A stretch of DNA of 64,000 nucleotides, from positions 6,448,001 to 6,512,000 of the forward strand of contig NZ_CP109442.1 in NCBI RefSeq assembly GCF_036227205.1, in the 5' to 3' direction. The DNA comes from Amycolatopsis sp. NBC_01480. GTDB taxonomy: Bacteria > Actinomycetota > Actinomycetes > Mycobacteriales > Pseudonocardiaceae. The translations under genes and the position numbers were made by a program. Numbering within the stretch: position 1 is the stretch's first letter; each line of letters opens with the position of its first letter. The notes beneath the pieces are model-generated. The model saw only the letters and a list, made by a program, of their open reading frames with translations, was not told the DNA's origin and made no database searches. Below, in pieces: positions 16,059-25,350 of this stretch.

Positions 16059-19000
16059 TCAGTCGCCCGGGCAGAGGTGCAGTGCCAGCACGTTCCCGCC
16101 CGACACGCTCACGTGCACCCGCGACACCACGAAGCCGGCGCCGACCGAGAGCCGGAAGTCGGCGCTCCCGTTCTCGCGGTTGCCGAAGCCGGCGTCCGGG
16201 AGGGTGAACGTCGCCGTCTTCCAGGTGCCGGTCCCGGTATTGGTCACCGACGAACTTCCCTTGTACGGCTGGTTCGGATCGCTGGAGTCGTACTGGACGT
16301 TCCACGTGCCGGTGCCCTGATCGAGGTAGTCGACGTCGATCGTCGCGGTGTACTGGGTGCCGCCCGGCACCAGGTCGTCCGTGACGCCGAAGTACAGGTA
16401 ACCGTCCGAAGTGGACCGTCCGGACCGGCCGGCGACGGTGACCGGCGTCGAGTGCCCGTCGCCGTTGTCGAGCCGCTGCAGGCCGCATTCGGTGTCGCTC
16501 GCGCCGAGTGTGTCGCACGTCGTGGCCTTGCCGTCGGCGGCCGGCACCGTGACGGTGATCGTGCCGCCCGGCAACGCGTGCCCCGCCGCGTCGGTGAAGC
16601 CCACCGGCACGGGGTGGTAGCCCGAAGGCGCGTCCGCGGCGACCGCGACGGTGACCCCGGCGGAACTGCCGGGGCGCAGGACTCCGGACGACGGCGTCAC
16701 AGTGATCCCAGCCGGCGGCTGGGCCTTCCAGCGCACGGGATCGGACCGGCCGCCGGCACTGACCACGCCGATCGTCGCCGGGAAGCTCGCGCCCTGCGCC
16801 GTGCGCACCTGGCCGGTCGGGCTGGTGTAGCCGATGGCCGCGACCTGTCCCTCCGGATAGGACGGTGGCGCCGAGGTCGCGCCCCAGGAGCCGGCCTGCG
16901 CGGAGAGGTCGAACTTCAGCGTGGCCCCGGTCCGCAGCGCCGAGGGCGGCAGGTACGTCCGGTCCCACCGCTTGCCGTCGACCGAGAGGCCGGTGACGTA
17001 CGGGTGATCCGCGGCCGCGGCCGGGGCGTCGATCGTGATCGAGCGCCCGTTCGCCAGGTGCAGCACCGCCTTCGGGAACAGCGGGCTGGCGAACGCGAGG
17101 TCGGTCGTGCCCGGCGTCACCGGGTAGAGCCCGAGCGCGGCCCAGACGTACCAGGACGACTGCGCGCCGAGGTCGTCGTTGCCGGGCTCGCCGTTGGGCG
17201 TCGCCGAGAACAGCTGCGTCTCGATCCGCCGGACCACCTCCTGGGTCTGCCACGGCCGGCCGGTGTAGTCGTACAGCCACGGCGTCGCGAAGTCGGGTTC
17301 GTTGCCGGACCACTGGTTCGGCAGGTTCGGCCCGGTGTTGAGCAGCTGGAAGAACGCGTCCGCCCGCTGGTTCACCGCGGCGGGCCCGCCCATCGCCGTG
17401 ATCAGCCCGGCCATGTTCTGCGGCACGAGGTAGTTGTACTGCGCGGCATTGCCCTCGTCGAAGCCGTTCTGCCCGAACTGTCCGGGCGGCGGCGCCACGA
17501 AACCCGGTCCGGCCGGGAACGCGCCCGTGCTGTCCTTGGGCCGCAGGTAGCCGGTGCCGCCGTCGAAGATGTTCTGCCAGTTCTGCGAGCGGCCGGCGTA
17601 CGTGTGCGCGGTGCCGCGCTGGCCGATCGCCCCCGCGAACTGTGAGATCGCGAAGTCGTCGACCGCGTACTCCAGCGTCTGCGATGCGCCGGTGCGGACG
17701 TGGCCCTGCTCGGCCCGGTCGTTGGGCACGTAGCCGAAGTTCTGGTAGTCGACGACGCCTTCCCGTTCCTGGTAAGGGAAATCGGGCGGGGCGGGCGTGG
17801 TCGCGCCCTTCAGCATGTACTTCAGCGCCGTCGCTGTGTCGAAGTCCTGGGCGCCGAAGGCGTGCAGCGACGCGAGGAACGGCGTGACGTTGTCGCCGTT
17901 CATGACCCCGGATTCGCCGTTCATCACCGGCCACTTCGGCAGCCAGCCGAACTGCCCGGCGTCGTTGACCAGCGACTGCGCGAGGTCGCTGCCCACGTCC
18001 GGCAGCAGCAGCGCCTGCAGCGCGGCGAGACAGCGGTAGGTGTCCCACAGCGAGTAGTTCGCGTACTGGACGCGCTGGTGCCCGCTCACAGTGTGGACCT
18101 TCGCGTCGAAGCCGGGGTAGCGGCCGTCGACGTCGCTGAACGTCGTCGGGTACAGCAGCGAGTGGTAGAGCGAGGTGTAGAACGTCTTCAGCTGGTCCGC
18201 GGTGCCGCCGCCCACCTGGATGCGGGACAGGACGCCGTCCCACTGCTTGCGCGCGGCCGCCTCGACCGGCGCGAGGTCCCAGCCGGGGATCTCGGCGGCC
18301 ATGTTCCGCTGCGCGCCTTCGGTGCTGACGAAGGAGATCGCGACCTTCACGTGCAGGACCTGGTTCGCCCGGGTGTCGAACGTCAGGTACCCGCCGGCGT
18401 GCGGCGAGGAGACGTCGATCGACGTCCCCGGCGAGCCGACCGTGGTCCCGTCCCAGCCGCCGGCCGCGGTGAACGGCCGGTCGAACTGCAGCGCGTAGTA
18501 GATCGTGTAGCTGTTCTGGTGCCCGCAGAACTGGCCGGTCGAGGCCGAGCCGACCACCTCGTGGTCGCCGATCGTCCGCACGGCCGCGGCCTGGTTGCCG
18601 TTGAGGCTGGCACCCGCCTTCACCAGCAGCTGCGCCTTGTCGGTGGCGGGGAAAGCCAGTGCCGCCAGGCCCGTGCGCGTCGCCGAGGTCAGGTCGGCGC
18701 GGACGCCGGAGTCGGCCAGCGTCACGCCGTACTCGCCGGTCCGGGCCACTTCGGTGTCGTGGGAGAACTTTTCCGTGCGGTCCCACGGAGCGGTACCCAC
18801 GTCGCCGACCACCGGCAGGATGGGCACGTCGCCGAACTGGCTGCAGCCGACCGAGGCGTGCGTGAGGCTGAACCCGCGGATCTGGTCGCTGTCATGGGAA
18901 TAACCGGCGTACGCGCCCGGTGTGTCCGGGCTCCACTGGAGCATGCCGAACGGCACGGCCGGGCCGGGGAAGTTGTTGATCTGGCCGACTTGCTCCCCGC

Positions 19001-19160
19001 CGTTGCCGGTCCCGATCATCGGGTCGACGTACTGCGCGGGGTTCGTGACGAGCGACGCTTCGGGCGCGGCCGTGGCGACCGGCGTGGCGACGCCGAGCGT
19101 GAGCAAGGCCGCCGCCGCGGCGAGCAGGAGCCGCCGGGATCGGGTGGGGACACGGTGCAT
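16059..19160 (-). CDS. Secreted GH92 family alpha-mannosidase with C-terminal accessory modules
   Basis: A 1,033-residue exported glycosidase. Residues 1-35 form a Sec signal peptide (RRLLLAAAAALLTLGVATPV, then AAPEA). The GH92 body starts at YVDPMIGTGNGGE and shows GFSLTHASVGC, EGNAAQYNYLVPQN and GNDDLGAQSSWYVWAALGLYP, whose Asp pair provides the catalytic base of these Ca-dependent inverting alpha-1,2-type mannosidases. Near residues 820-905 is a NEW3-like domain (GVLRPGSSAGVTVAVAADAP). Residues about 920-1033 form a module homologous to one in the divergent GH3 protein. The ATG at 19160 was chosen because the signal peptide begins there; the longer frame upstream covers the promoter. Likely role: trimming mannan or N-glycan mannose outside the cell. 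Confidence 0.92.
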   Translation of the reverse strand: MHRVPTRSRRLLLAAAAALLTLGVATPVATAAPEASLVTNPAQYVDPMIGTGNGGEQVGQINNFPGPAVPFGMLQWSPDTPGAYAGYSHDSDQIRGFSLTHASVGCSQFGDVPILPVVGDVGTAPWDRTEKFSHDTEVARTGEYGVTLADSGVRADLTSATRTGLAALAFPATDKAQLLVKAGASLNGNQAAAVRTIGDHEVVGSASTGQFCGHQNSYTIYYALQFDRPFTAAGGWDGTTVGSPGTSIDVSSPHAGGYLTFDTRANQVLHVKVAISFVSTEGAQRNMAAEIPGWDLAPVEAAARKQWDGVLSRIQVGGGTADQLKTFYTSLYHSLLYPTTFSDVDGRYPGFDAKVHTVSGHQRVQYANYSLWDTYRCLAALQALLLPDVGSDLAQSLVNDAGQFGWLPKWPVMNGESGVMNGDNVTPFLASLHAFGAQDFDTATALKYMLKGATTPAPPDFPYQEREGVVDYQNFGYVPNDRAEQGHVRTGASQTLEYAVDDFAISQFAGAIGQRGTAHTYAGRSQNWQNIFDGGTGYLRPKDSTGAFPAGPGFVAPPPGQFGQNGFDEGNAAQYNYLVPQNMAGLITAMGGPAAVNQRADAFFQLLNTGPNLPNQWSGNEPDFATPWLYDYTGRPWQTQEVVRRIETQLFSATPNGEPGNDDLGAQSSWYVWAALGLYPVTPGTTDLAFASPLFPKAVLHLANGRSITIDAPAAAADHPYVTGLSVDGKRWDRTYLPPSALRTGATLKFDLSAQAGSWGATSAPPSYPEGQVAAIGYTSPTGQVRTAQGASFPATIGVVSAGGRSDPVRWKAQPPAGITVTPSSGVLRPGSSAGVTVAVAADAPSGYHPVPVGFTDAAGHALPGGTITVTVPAADGKATTCDTLGASDTECGLQRLDNGDGHSTPVTVAGRSGRSTSDGYLYFGVTDDLVPGGTQYTATIDVDYLDQGTGTWNVQYDSSDPNQPYKGSSSVTNTGTGTWKTATFTLPDAGFGNRENGSADFRLSVGAGFVVSRVHVSVSGGNVLALHLCPGD

Positions 19161-19212
19161 GGCAAGCCTCCGAAGTCGCGGGTGGCGCCGAGAACCTGCT
19201 GCCGCCCCTGAC

Positions 19213-19228
19213 CTGACAACGCTGTCAG
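19213..19228. promoter_or_regulatory. LacI-family-like operator between divergent GH92 and GH3 genes
   Basis: CTGACAACGCTGTCAG is a near-perfect 16-bp palindrome (TGACA/TGTCA arms with central CG) and resembles the TGACAACGTTGTCA operators common for actinobacterial LacI sugar regulators. It is 53 bp upstream of the GH92 start and about 200 bp from the GH3 start, so it could repress either or both. No LacI gene is in the window. Confidence 0.6.
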
Positions 19229-19425
19229 GAGCGTCTCGAAGTCTCGGTTTCCGCGGGGGCTTTGTCAATGGAGAAGCCGCGCGACCCGATCTTGCGGAAA
19301 CTTTGCGTCGCCTTTTTTCGGCTTCCGGACAAAGAAGGCGACAAATACCGGGAATCCTTGACTTTCCCCGCCGGGCAACGGAACTCTGAGCCGTGCCTGA
19401 GTCCTGGTCCCCGCGGAGGTTTCTC

Positions 19426-22400
19426 ATGGCCCACACGCGTCCCGCTCGCCGGTCCATGGCTTTCGCCGTTGTCGCGCTGAGTGGGATCACGCTCGCCGTC
19501 GCCGTGATGAACGGCTCCGCGGCGGCGGCGCCACCCCCGCCGGTCTACCGCGACACCCAGCACAGCTTCGCCGAGCGCGCGGCGGATCTGGTGTCCCGCA
19601 TGACGTTGCCGGAGAAGGTGCAGCAGCTGCACACCAACAACGCGCCGGCCATCCCGCGGCTCGGGGTGCAGCAGTACACCTACTGGAGCGAGGGCCAGCA
19701 CGGTCTGAACCGGCTTGGCGCCGACGCCGGCGCGGGCGGCCAGGGCGACGTCGACAACGTGCACTCGACCAGCTTCCCGGTGAACTTCGCCGCCGCGATG
19801 TCGTGGGACCCGGCATTGACCTACTCCGAGACGACCGCGATTTCGGACGAGGCCCGCGGATTTCTGGACAAATCGCTTTTCGGCACCGGCCAGAACAACA
19901 TCGGCCCGGACGTCAACGACTACGGCGACCTGACCTACTGGGCGCCGACGGTCAACCTGGACCGCGACCCGCGCTGGGGCCGCACCGACGAGGCGTTCGG
20001 CGAGGACCCGTACCTCGTCGCGCAGATGGCCGGCGCGTTCGTCAACGGCTACCAGGGCAACAAGCCCGACGGCAGCCCGATGACGCCGTACCTCAAGGTC
20101 GCCGCGACGGTGAAGCACTACGCGCTCAACAACGTCGAGGACAACCGGCTGTCCGGCGACTCGGTCACCACCGAGGCGGACCTGCACCAGTACTACCTCA
20201 AGCAGTTCCAGAAGCTGGTCCAGGACGATCACGCCGCCGGGCTGATGACCTCGTACAACGCGATCAACGGCACGCCCGGCGCGGTCAACACCTACCTGGT
20301 GAACCAGCTGGCCCAGCGCACCTTCGGGTTCGACGGCTACACCACGTCCGACTGCGACGCGATCCAGACGGCGTGGGAGCCGCCGCCGGGCGGGCACCTC
20401 TGGGCCGCGCCGGGCTGGAAGTCCTCGGTCTCCGGCGCGCAGGTGATCTGGACCAATACGGCGACCGGCGCGACCATCCCGGCCGCCGCGGGCGCGGAGG
20501 CGTACGGGCTGCGCGCCGGGACCCAGCTCAACTGCACCGGTGATCAGGCCACGCTGACCAACATCCAGTCCGCGATCGGCGCGGGCATCCTGTCCGAGGG
20601 CGTGCTCGACGCGGACCTCGTCCGGCTGTTCACCATGCGGATGGCCACCGGCGAGTTCGACCCGCCCGCCCAGGTGGGCTACACGAAGATCGACAAGTCG
20701 GTGATCGAAAGCCCGGCGCACCAGGACCTCGCGACCAAGGTGGCCGACAACTCCCTGGTACTGCTGAAGAACGCGGCGGTGCCGGGCAGCGGGCCGGTGC
20801 TGCCGGCCGACCCGGCGAAGACGAGCAAGGTCGTCGTCCTCGGCGATCTGGCGAACACCGTGACGCTCGGCGGGTACAGCGGCCAGCCGACGCACACGGT
20901 GAACCCGGTCGAGGGCATCAAAGCCGCGCTCCCGAACGCTTCCGTCGTGTTCGACGCGGCGGGCACGTCGACCACGGCCACCACACCCGCGACACTGAGC
21001 GACGCCACGAAGGCCGCCGTCAAGGCCGCCGACCTGGTCCTGATCTTCGCCGGCACGGACCACTCCTCGGCGAGTGAGGGCCGCGACCGGGCGAACCTCG
21101 CGATGCCCGGCAACTACGCCTCCCTGATCGACCAGGTGACGGCGCTGGGCAACCCGCGCACAGCGCTCGCGCTCCAGACGCTCGGCCCGGTCGCGCTCGG
21201 CGACCTCCAGGCGAAGGTGCCCGCGATCCTGTTCAGCGGCTACAACGGGCAGAGCCAGGGCACGGCGCTCGCGGACGTGCTGTTCGGCAAGCAGAACCCG
21301 GACGGGCACCTCGACTTCACCTGGTACACCGGCGATTCGCAGCTGCCGCCGATGCAGGACTACGGGCTGAACGCCGCCAGCACCGGCGGACTCGGCCGGA
21401 CCTACCAGTACTTCACCGGCGCGCCCACGTACCCCTTCGGCTACGGCCTCGGCTACAGCACGTTCCGGATCTCGAACGTCACGGCCGACCGCCGGTCGGT
21501 GGCCCCGGACGGCACGGTGAACGTCGGCCTCGACGTCACGAACACCGGCCCGCGCAAGGGAACCACGGTGGCGCAGCTGTACGTGGCCTCGCCCGGGGCC
21601 GGCACCGGTGACGTCCCGTTGCAGCGGCTTGCCGGGTTCCGCAAGACCCAGCCGCTCGATCCCGGCCAGACGCAGCACGTGGTGCTGCCGGTGAAGGTCT
21701 CCGACCTCGCGCTGTGGGACACCGCGCATTCACGCGAGGCGGTGGCGCCCGGGACGTACCAGTTCCGGGTCGGCACCGACGCGGCGACCATCGTGGCCCA
21801 CCAGGACGTGCAGGTGACCGGCGCCGCCAAGCCGAAGGTGCGGAGCGTGACCGTGCAGCCGGAGTCGGTCGTGTACCACCCCAGGCAGACCTTCGACCTG
21901 GCCGGGCGGAACCGCTGGCTGGCCGACGACACGAACCCGGCCGAGGAGCCGGACCGCAACCTGGGCATCGCCGCGGACAAGGTGGTCGAGGCGGTGAACG
22001 ACGACCAGTCCTTTGTGGACCTCAGTCGCGCCGCGGTCAGCTACCGCAGCAGCAATCCGGCGGTCGCGAGCGTGGACCGCAACGGGTCCGTGCGGGCGAT
22101 CAAGGACGGCGTCGCGACCATCACCGCGACCGTCAACGGCGTCTCGGGCTCGGCGCCGATCGTCGTGCAGGGGACGCTGACGAGCACGGTGCCCTCGATC
22201 CTGGCGGCGGCCACCTCGGGCACCGCCTCGGCCACGTTCACCAACGGCGACACGAAGGACGTGCGTGACCTCGCCGTCTCGATCACGGCGCCGGCGGGCT
22301 GGACGGCCACCCCCGCGGGCCCGACCACCTACGCCCGCGTGCCCGCGGGCGGCTCGGTCACGGTGAAGTGGACCCTGGGCGCGAGCGCGGCCGTCAAGCC

Positions 22401-23793
22401 CGGCTCTTACCCGATCGGGTTCACGGCGAAGTCGAGCGCCGGCTCGTTCAGCTCCAGCGGCGGCGTCAAAGTGCCTTATCCGTCAGTGGAAGCGGCGTAC
22501 GGCAACACCGGGATCAGCAACGACAACGCGCCGGCGGCCGGCGCGTTCGACGGCAGCGGGCTGAACTATTCGGCGCAGGCGCTGGCCGCGGCCGGGTTCT
22601 CACCGGGGCAGGCCGTCACCGCGGGCGGGATCGGCTTCACCTGGCCGCGGCCGAACGTGCCGGACAACATCGTCGCCGGCGGGCAGGTGCTGCCGGTGAG
22701 CGGCCGGGGCGCGCTGCTCGGGTTCCTCGGCTCGAGCGCGTTCGGCAGCACTTCGGCGCCGGGCACGATCGTCTACAGCGACGGCAGCACCCAGGCGTAC
22801 ACGCTGTCCTTCGCCGACTGGTGGGCGGGCGGCGCGTCGCCGGGGACCTCGATCGCGGCGACCACGCCGTACCTCAACACCGGGCCGAACAGCGCGCGCC
22901 AGAACCAGAACGTGCACGTGTACCTGGCCTGGGCCGCGCTCGACCCGGCCAAGACCGTGCAGTACGTGATCCTGCCCGACACCGCGGCGGGCCAGGCGCC
23001 GAACGCCCCGGCGGCACACGTGTTCGCGGTCGGCCTCGGGGCCGCCGCCCAGTCCGCGACCGTCGGCGCCGCGTTCGGCGACCCGGACAGCACGCACGGA
23101 TTGGTGGTGCAGAACGGCGGAGACGGCAGCACCACGGCGACGACGGCGGGCGGCCTGCCCGCCCGGACGACCGCGGCCGGGTCCTCGTACATCTACCTCG
23201 ACCTCGACGACGGAGTGGTGCCCGGCGGCGGCTACCAGGCGACCGCGTACGTCAGCTACTTCGACCACGGCACCGGCGGCTGGAACCTGCACTACGACTC
23301 GTTCGCCGACGTCCCCAACAACGCCTACCGCGACTCGGCCTGGGTCACCGACACGAACACGGACACGTGGAAGACCGCGGTGCTCCCGCTGCCCGACGCG
23401 GCGTTCTCCAACCGGGAGAACAACCATGCCGATCTGCGCCTGAACATCGGCACCGGCGAGCAGTCGATCGGCCGCGTCGCGGTGACGGTCGGCGGCGGCA
23501 ACGTCGTGCCGATCAGCCTGGTGACGGCCCAGCCGGGCGCGCCGGTCGTGACCCAGCAGCCGCAGGACGCGACGGCGGCCCCCGCTACGTTCACGGCGTA
23601 CGCCCTCGGCGACCCGGCACCACTCGTTCGCTGGCAGGCCATGGCGGCCGGGGGTCAGTGGGCGGACGTCCCGGACGCGACGGCCACCACGCTGACGGTC
23701 GCGCAGCCAGTGGAAGGCACGCAGTACCGGGCGGTGTTCACGAACCTCGCCGGCGCCACGACGTCGGACGCGGCCACGGTGCACGTGCCGTAG
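19426..23793 (+). CDS. Secreted multidomain GH3 family glycosidase
   Basis: A 1,455-residue exported enzyme. The signal peptide spans about residues 1-40 (SMAFAVVALSGITLAVAVM, then SAAAAPP). The GH3 barrel has YWSEGQHGLN, VKHYALNNVE and the nucleophile Asp in TTSDCDAI (about D309), a pattern usual in beta-xylosidase-like GH3 members. The alpha/beta-sandwich (ASEGRDRANLAMPGN) and an Fn3-like domain follow. Next come a Big_2-like Ig domain (about 805-915), a NEW3-like domain, a galactose-binding-like domain (about 1020-1180), the module shared with GH92 (about 1250-1365) and a terminal Ig-like domain. The ATG has GGAGGT at 19415-19420. It is divergent from the GH92 gene. Exact sugar specificity is unknown. 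Confidence 0.92.
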   Translation: MAHTRPARRSMAFAVVALSGITLAVAVMNGSAAAAPPPPVYRDTQHSFAERAADLVSRMTLPEKVQQLHTNNAPAIPRLGVQQYTYWSEGQHGLNRLGADAGAGGQGDVDNVHSTSFPVNFAAAMSWDPALTYSETTAISDEARGFLDKSLFGTGQNNIGPDVNDYGDLTYWAPTVNLDRDPRWGRTDEAFGEDPYLVAQMAGAFVNGYQGNKPDGSPMTPYLKVAATVKHYALNNVEDNRLSGDSVTTEADLHQYYLKQFQKLVQDDHAAGLMTSYNAINGTPGAVNTYLVNQLAQRTFGFDGYTTSDCDAIQTAWEPPPGGHLWAAPGWKSSVSGAQVIWTNTATGATIPAAAGAEAYGLRAGTQLNCTGDQATLTNIQSAIGAGILSEGVLDADLVRLFTMRMATGEFDPPAQVGYTKIDKSVIESPAHQDLATKVADNSLVLLKNAAVPGSGPVLPADPAKTSKVVVLGDLANTVTLGGYSGQPTHTVNPVEGIKAALPNASVVFDAAGTSTTATTPATLSDATKAAVKAADLVLIFAGTDHSSASEGRDRANLAMPGNYASLIDQVTALGNPRTALALQTLGPVALGDLQAKVPAILFSGYNGQSQGTALADVLFGKQNPDGHLDFTWYTGDSQLPPMQDYGLNAASTGGLGRTYQYFTGAPTYPFGYGLGYSTFRISNVTADRRSVAPDGTVNVGLDVTNTGPRKGTTVAQLYVASPGAGTGDVPLQRLAGFRKTQPLDPGQTQHVVLPVKVSDLALWDTAHSREAVAPGTYQFRVGTDAATIVAHQDVQVTGAAKPKVRSVTVQPESVVYHPRQTFDLAGRNRWLADDTNPAEEPDRNLGIAADKVVEAVNDDQSFVDLSRAAVSYRSSNPAVASVDRNGSVRAIKDGVATITATVNGVSGSAPIVVQGTLTSTVPSILAAATSGTASATFTNGDTKDVRDLAVSITAPAGWTATPAGPTTYARVPAGGSVTVKWTLGASAAVKPGSYPIGFTAKSSAGSFSSSGGVKVPYPSVEAAYGNTGISNDNAPAAGAFDGSGLNYSAQALAAAGFSPGQAVTAGGIGFTWPRPNVPDNIVAGGQVLPVSGRGALLGFLGSSAFGSTSAPGTIVYSDGSTQAYTLSFADWWAGGASPGTSIAATTPYLNTGPNSARQNQNVHVYLAWAALDPAKTVQYVILPDTAAGQAPNAPAAHVFAVGLGAAAQSATVGAAFGDPDSTHGLVVQNGGDGSTTATTAGGLPARTTAAGSSYIYLDLDDGVVPGGGYQATAYVSYFDHGTGGWNLHYDSFADVPNNAYRDSAWVTDTNTDTWKTAVLPLPDAAFSNRENNHADLRLNIGTGEQSIGRVAVTVGGGNVVPISLVTAQPGAPVVTQQPQDATAAPATFTAYALGDPAPLVRWQAMAAGGQWADVPDATATTLTVAQPVEGTQYRAVFTNLAGATTSDAATVHVP

Positions 23794-23868
23794 CGCCGCG
23801 GTGAACGGCCTGGACTCCGCGCGCCCGGGGGGTTGCGCGGCGGCGGGGGAGTGCGCAGGCTTCAGCAG

Positions 23869-25281
23869 GTGAGCGAACACGAGTACGACCTCATCGTCAT
23901 CGGCTCGGGGCCCGGCGGGCAGAAGGCGGCCATCGCCGCCGCGAAGCTGGGGAAGAAGGTGGCGGTCGTCGACCGGCACGACATGGTCGGCGGGGTGTGC
24001 GTCAACACCGGCACGATCCCGTCCAAGACACTGCGCGAAGCGGTGCTCTACCTGACCGGCATGAACCAGCGGGAGCTCTACGGGGCGAGCTACCGCGTCA
24101 AACAGGACATCACCATCGCCGACCTGCTGGCCCGCACCCAGCACGTGGTGGGGCGCGAGGTACAGGTGGTGCGTTCGCAGCTGCTGCGCAACCACGTCGA
24201 CCTGGTCGCGGGCACCGGCTCGTTCGCCGACCCGCACACGATCATGGTCGAGGGCCGCCATCCGGGCGACCGCCGCACCATCACCGGCGACTACGTGGTG
24301 ATCGCCACCGGCACCCGCCCGGCCCGCCCCGCGCACGTCGACTTCGACGCCGCGCGGGTGCTCGACTCCGACGAGATCCTGCGGCTGGAGCAGATCCCGT
24401 CCTCGCTCGTCGTGGTCGGCGCCGGGGTGATCGGGATCGAGTACGCGTCGATGTTCGCCGCGCTCGGCTCGCGCGTGACCGTGGTGGAGCAGCGCGACCA
24501 GATGCTCGGCTTCTGCGACCCGGAGATCGTCGAGTCGCTGAAGTTCCAGCTGCGCGACCTCGGCGTCACCTTCCGCTTCGGGGAGAAGGTCGCGAACGTG
24601 GCGGTTTCCGCCGATTCCACCGTCACCACCCTGGTGAGCGGCAAGCGCATCCCGGCCGACGGCGTCATGTACTCCGCGGGCCGCCAGGGCGTCACCGGCG
24701 AGCTGGCGCTGGAGAACGCGGGCCTGATGGCCGACGAGCGCGGCCGGCTGGCCGTGGACGAGCACTACCGCACCGGGGTCGAGCACGTCTACGCGGTCGG
24801 TGACGTGATCGGGTTTCCGGCGCTGGCCGCGACCTCGATGGACCAGGGCCGCCTCGCCGCGTACCACGCGTTCGGCGAGCGGGCGAACGGCTTGGGCGCG
24901 CTGCAGCCGATCGGGATCTACACCATCCCGGAGATCTCGTACGTCGGCGCCACGGAGGCGCAGCTGACGTCGTCCTCGGTGCCGTACGAGATCGGCATCT
25001 CGCGCTACCGCGAGCTGGCGCGCGGGCAGATCACCGGTGACAGCTACGGAATGCTGAAGCTGCTGGTGTCCACAACGGACCGCAAGCTGCTGGGCGTGCA
25101 CGTGTTCGGCACCGGCGCCACGGACCTCGTGCACATCGGCCAGGCGGTGATGGGCTGCGGCGGCACCGTCGACTACCTGGTCGACGCGGTGTTCAACTAC
25201 CCGACGCTGTCCGAGGCGTACAAGGTCGCGGCCCTGGACGCGACGAACAAGATCCGGGCGTTGGAGCGATTCCCCGTGTGA
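23869..25281 (+). CDS. sthA: Soluble pyridine nucleotide transhydrogenase
   Basis: A 470-residue flavoprotein of the SthA type, which transfers hydride between NADPH and NAD to balance the two pools. FAD fold: [20 protein letters not shown]. The disulfide region reads [19 protein letters not shown]: the first Cys is kept and the second is Thr, as in SthA rather than in lipoamide dehydrogenase. The NAD fold is [20 protein letters not shown] and the second FAD motif is [21 protein letters not shown]. Length matches the family (466-470). The GTG at 23869 is where homology begins; an in-frame upstream start at 23833 adds a non-conserved Gly-rich stretch. It ends 21 bp before the first SOS box. 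Confidence 0.92.
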   Translation: MSEHEYDLIVIGSGPGGQKAAIAAAKLGKKVAVVDRHDMVGGVCVNTGTIPSKTLREAVLYLTGMNQRELYGASYRVKQDITIADLLARTQHVVGREVQVVRSQLLRNHVDLVAGTGSFADPHTIMVEGRHPGDRRTITGDYVVIATGTRPARPAHVDFDAARVLDSDEILRLEQIPSSLVVVGAGVIGIEYASMFAALGSRVTVVEQRDQMLGFCDPEIVESLKFQLRDLGVTFRFGEKVANVAVSADSTVTTLVSGKRIPADGVMYSAGRQGVTGELALENAGLMADERGRLAVDEHYRTGVEHVYAVGDVIGFPALAATSMDQGRLAAYHAFGERANGLGALQPIGIYTIPEISYVGATEAQLTSSSVPYEIGISRYRELARGQITGDSYGMLKLLVSTTDRKLLGVHVFGTGATDLVHIGQAVMGCGGTVDYLVDAVFNYPTLSEAYKVAALDATNKIRALERFPV

Positions 25282-25302
25282 CCAGCGTCGCGAGCGGACC
25301 GT

Positions 25303-25318
25303 TCGAACATATGTTTGA
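25303..25318. promoter_or_regulatory. SOS box 1 (LexA operator)
   Basis: TCGAACATATGTTTGA matches the actinobacterial SOS consensus TCGAAC-N4-GTTCGA at 11 of 12 defined bases (one T for C). It is the upstream member of a pair spaced 24 bp centre to centre, before the radical SAM gene. Confidence 0.8.
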
Positions 25319-25326
25319 CAGCGTTC

Positions 25327-25342
25327 TAGAACATGTGTTCGA
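25327..25342. promoter_or_regulatory. SOS box 2 (LexA operator)
   Basis: TAGAACATGTGTTCGA matches TCGAAC-N4-GTTCGA at 11 of 12 defined bases. It ends 8 bp before the GTG start at 25351. Two boxes about 2.3 helical turns apart suggest strong LexA repression and DNA-damage induction. Confidence 0.8.
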
Positions 25343-25350
25343 CTGGACGG

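Noticed and set aside
16059..19490. Longer GH92 start giving 1,143 residues
   Set aside because: The extra 110 residues cover the divergent promoter and operator and precede an obvious signal peptide at 19160.
19225..21729. Long minus-strand frame opposite the GH3 gene
   Set aside because: Antisense shadow of a clear GH3 coding sequence, with no motif and no ribosome site.
25301..25345. A tRNA-like GTTCGAA motif upstream of the radical SAM gene
   Set aside because: No cloverleaf arms fit around it; the symmetry matches two SOS boxes instead.
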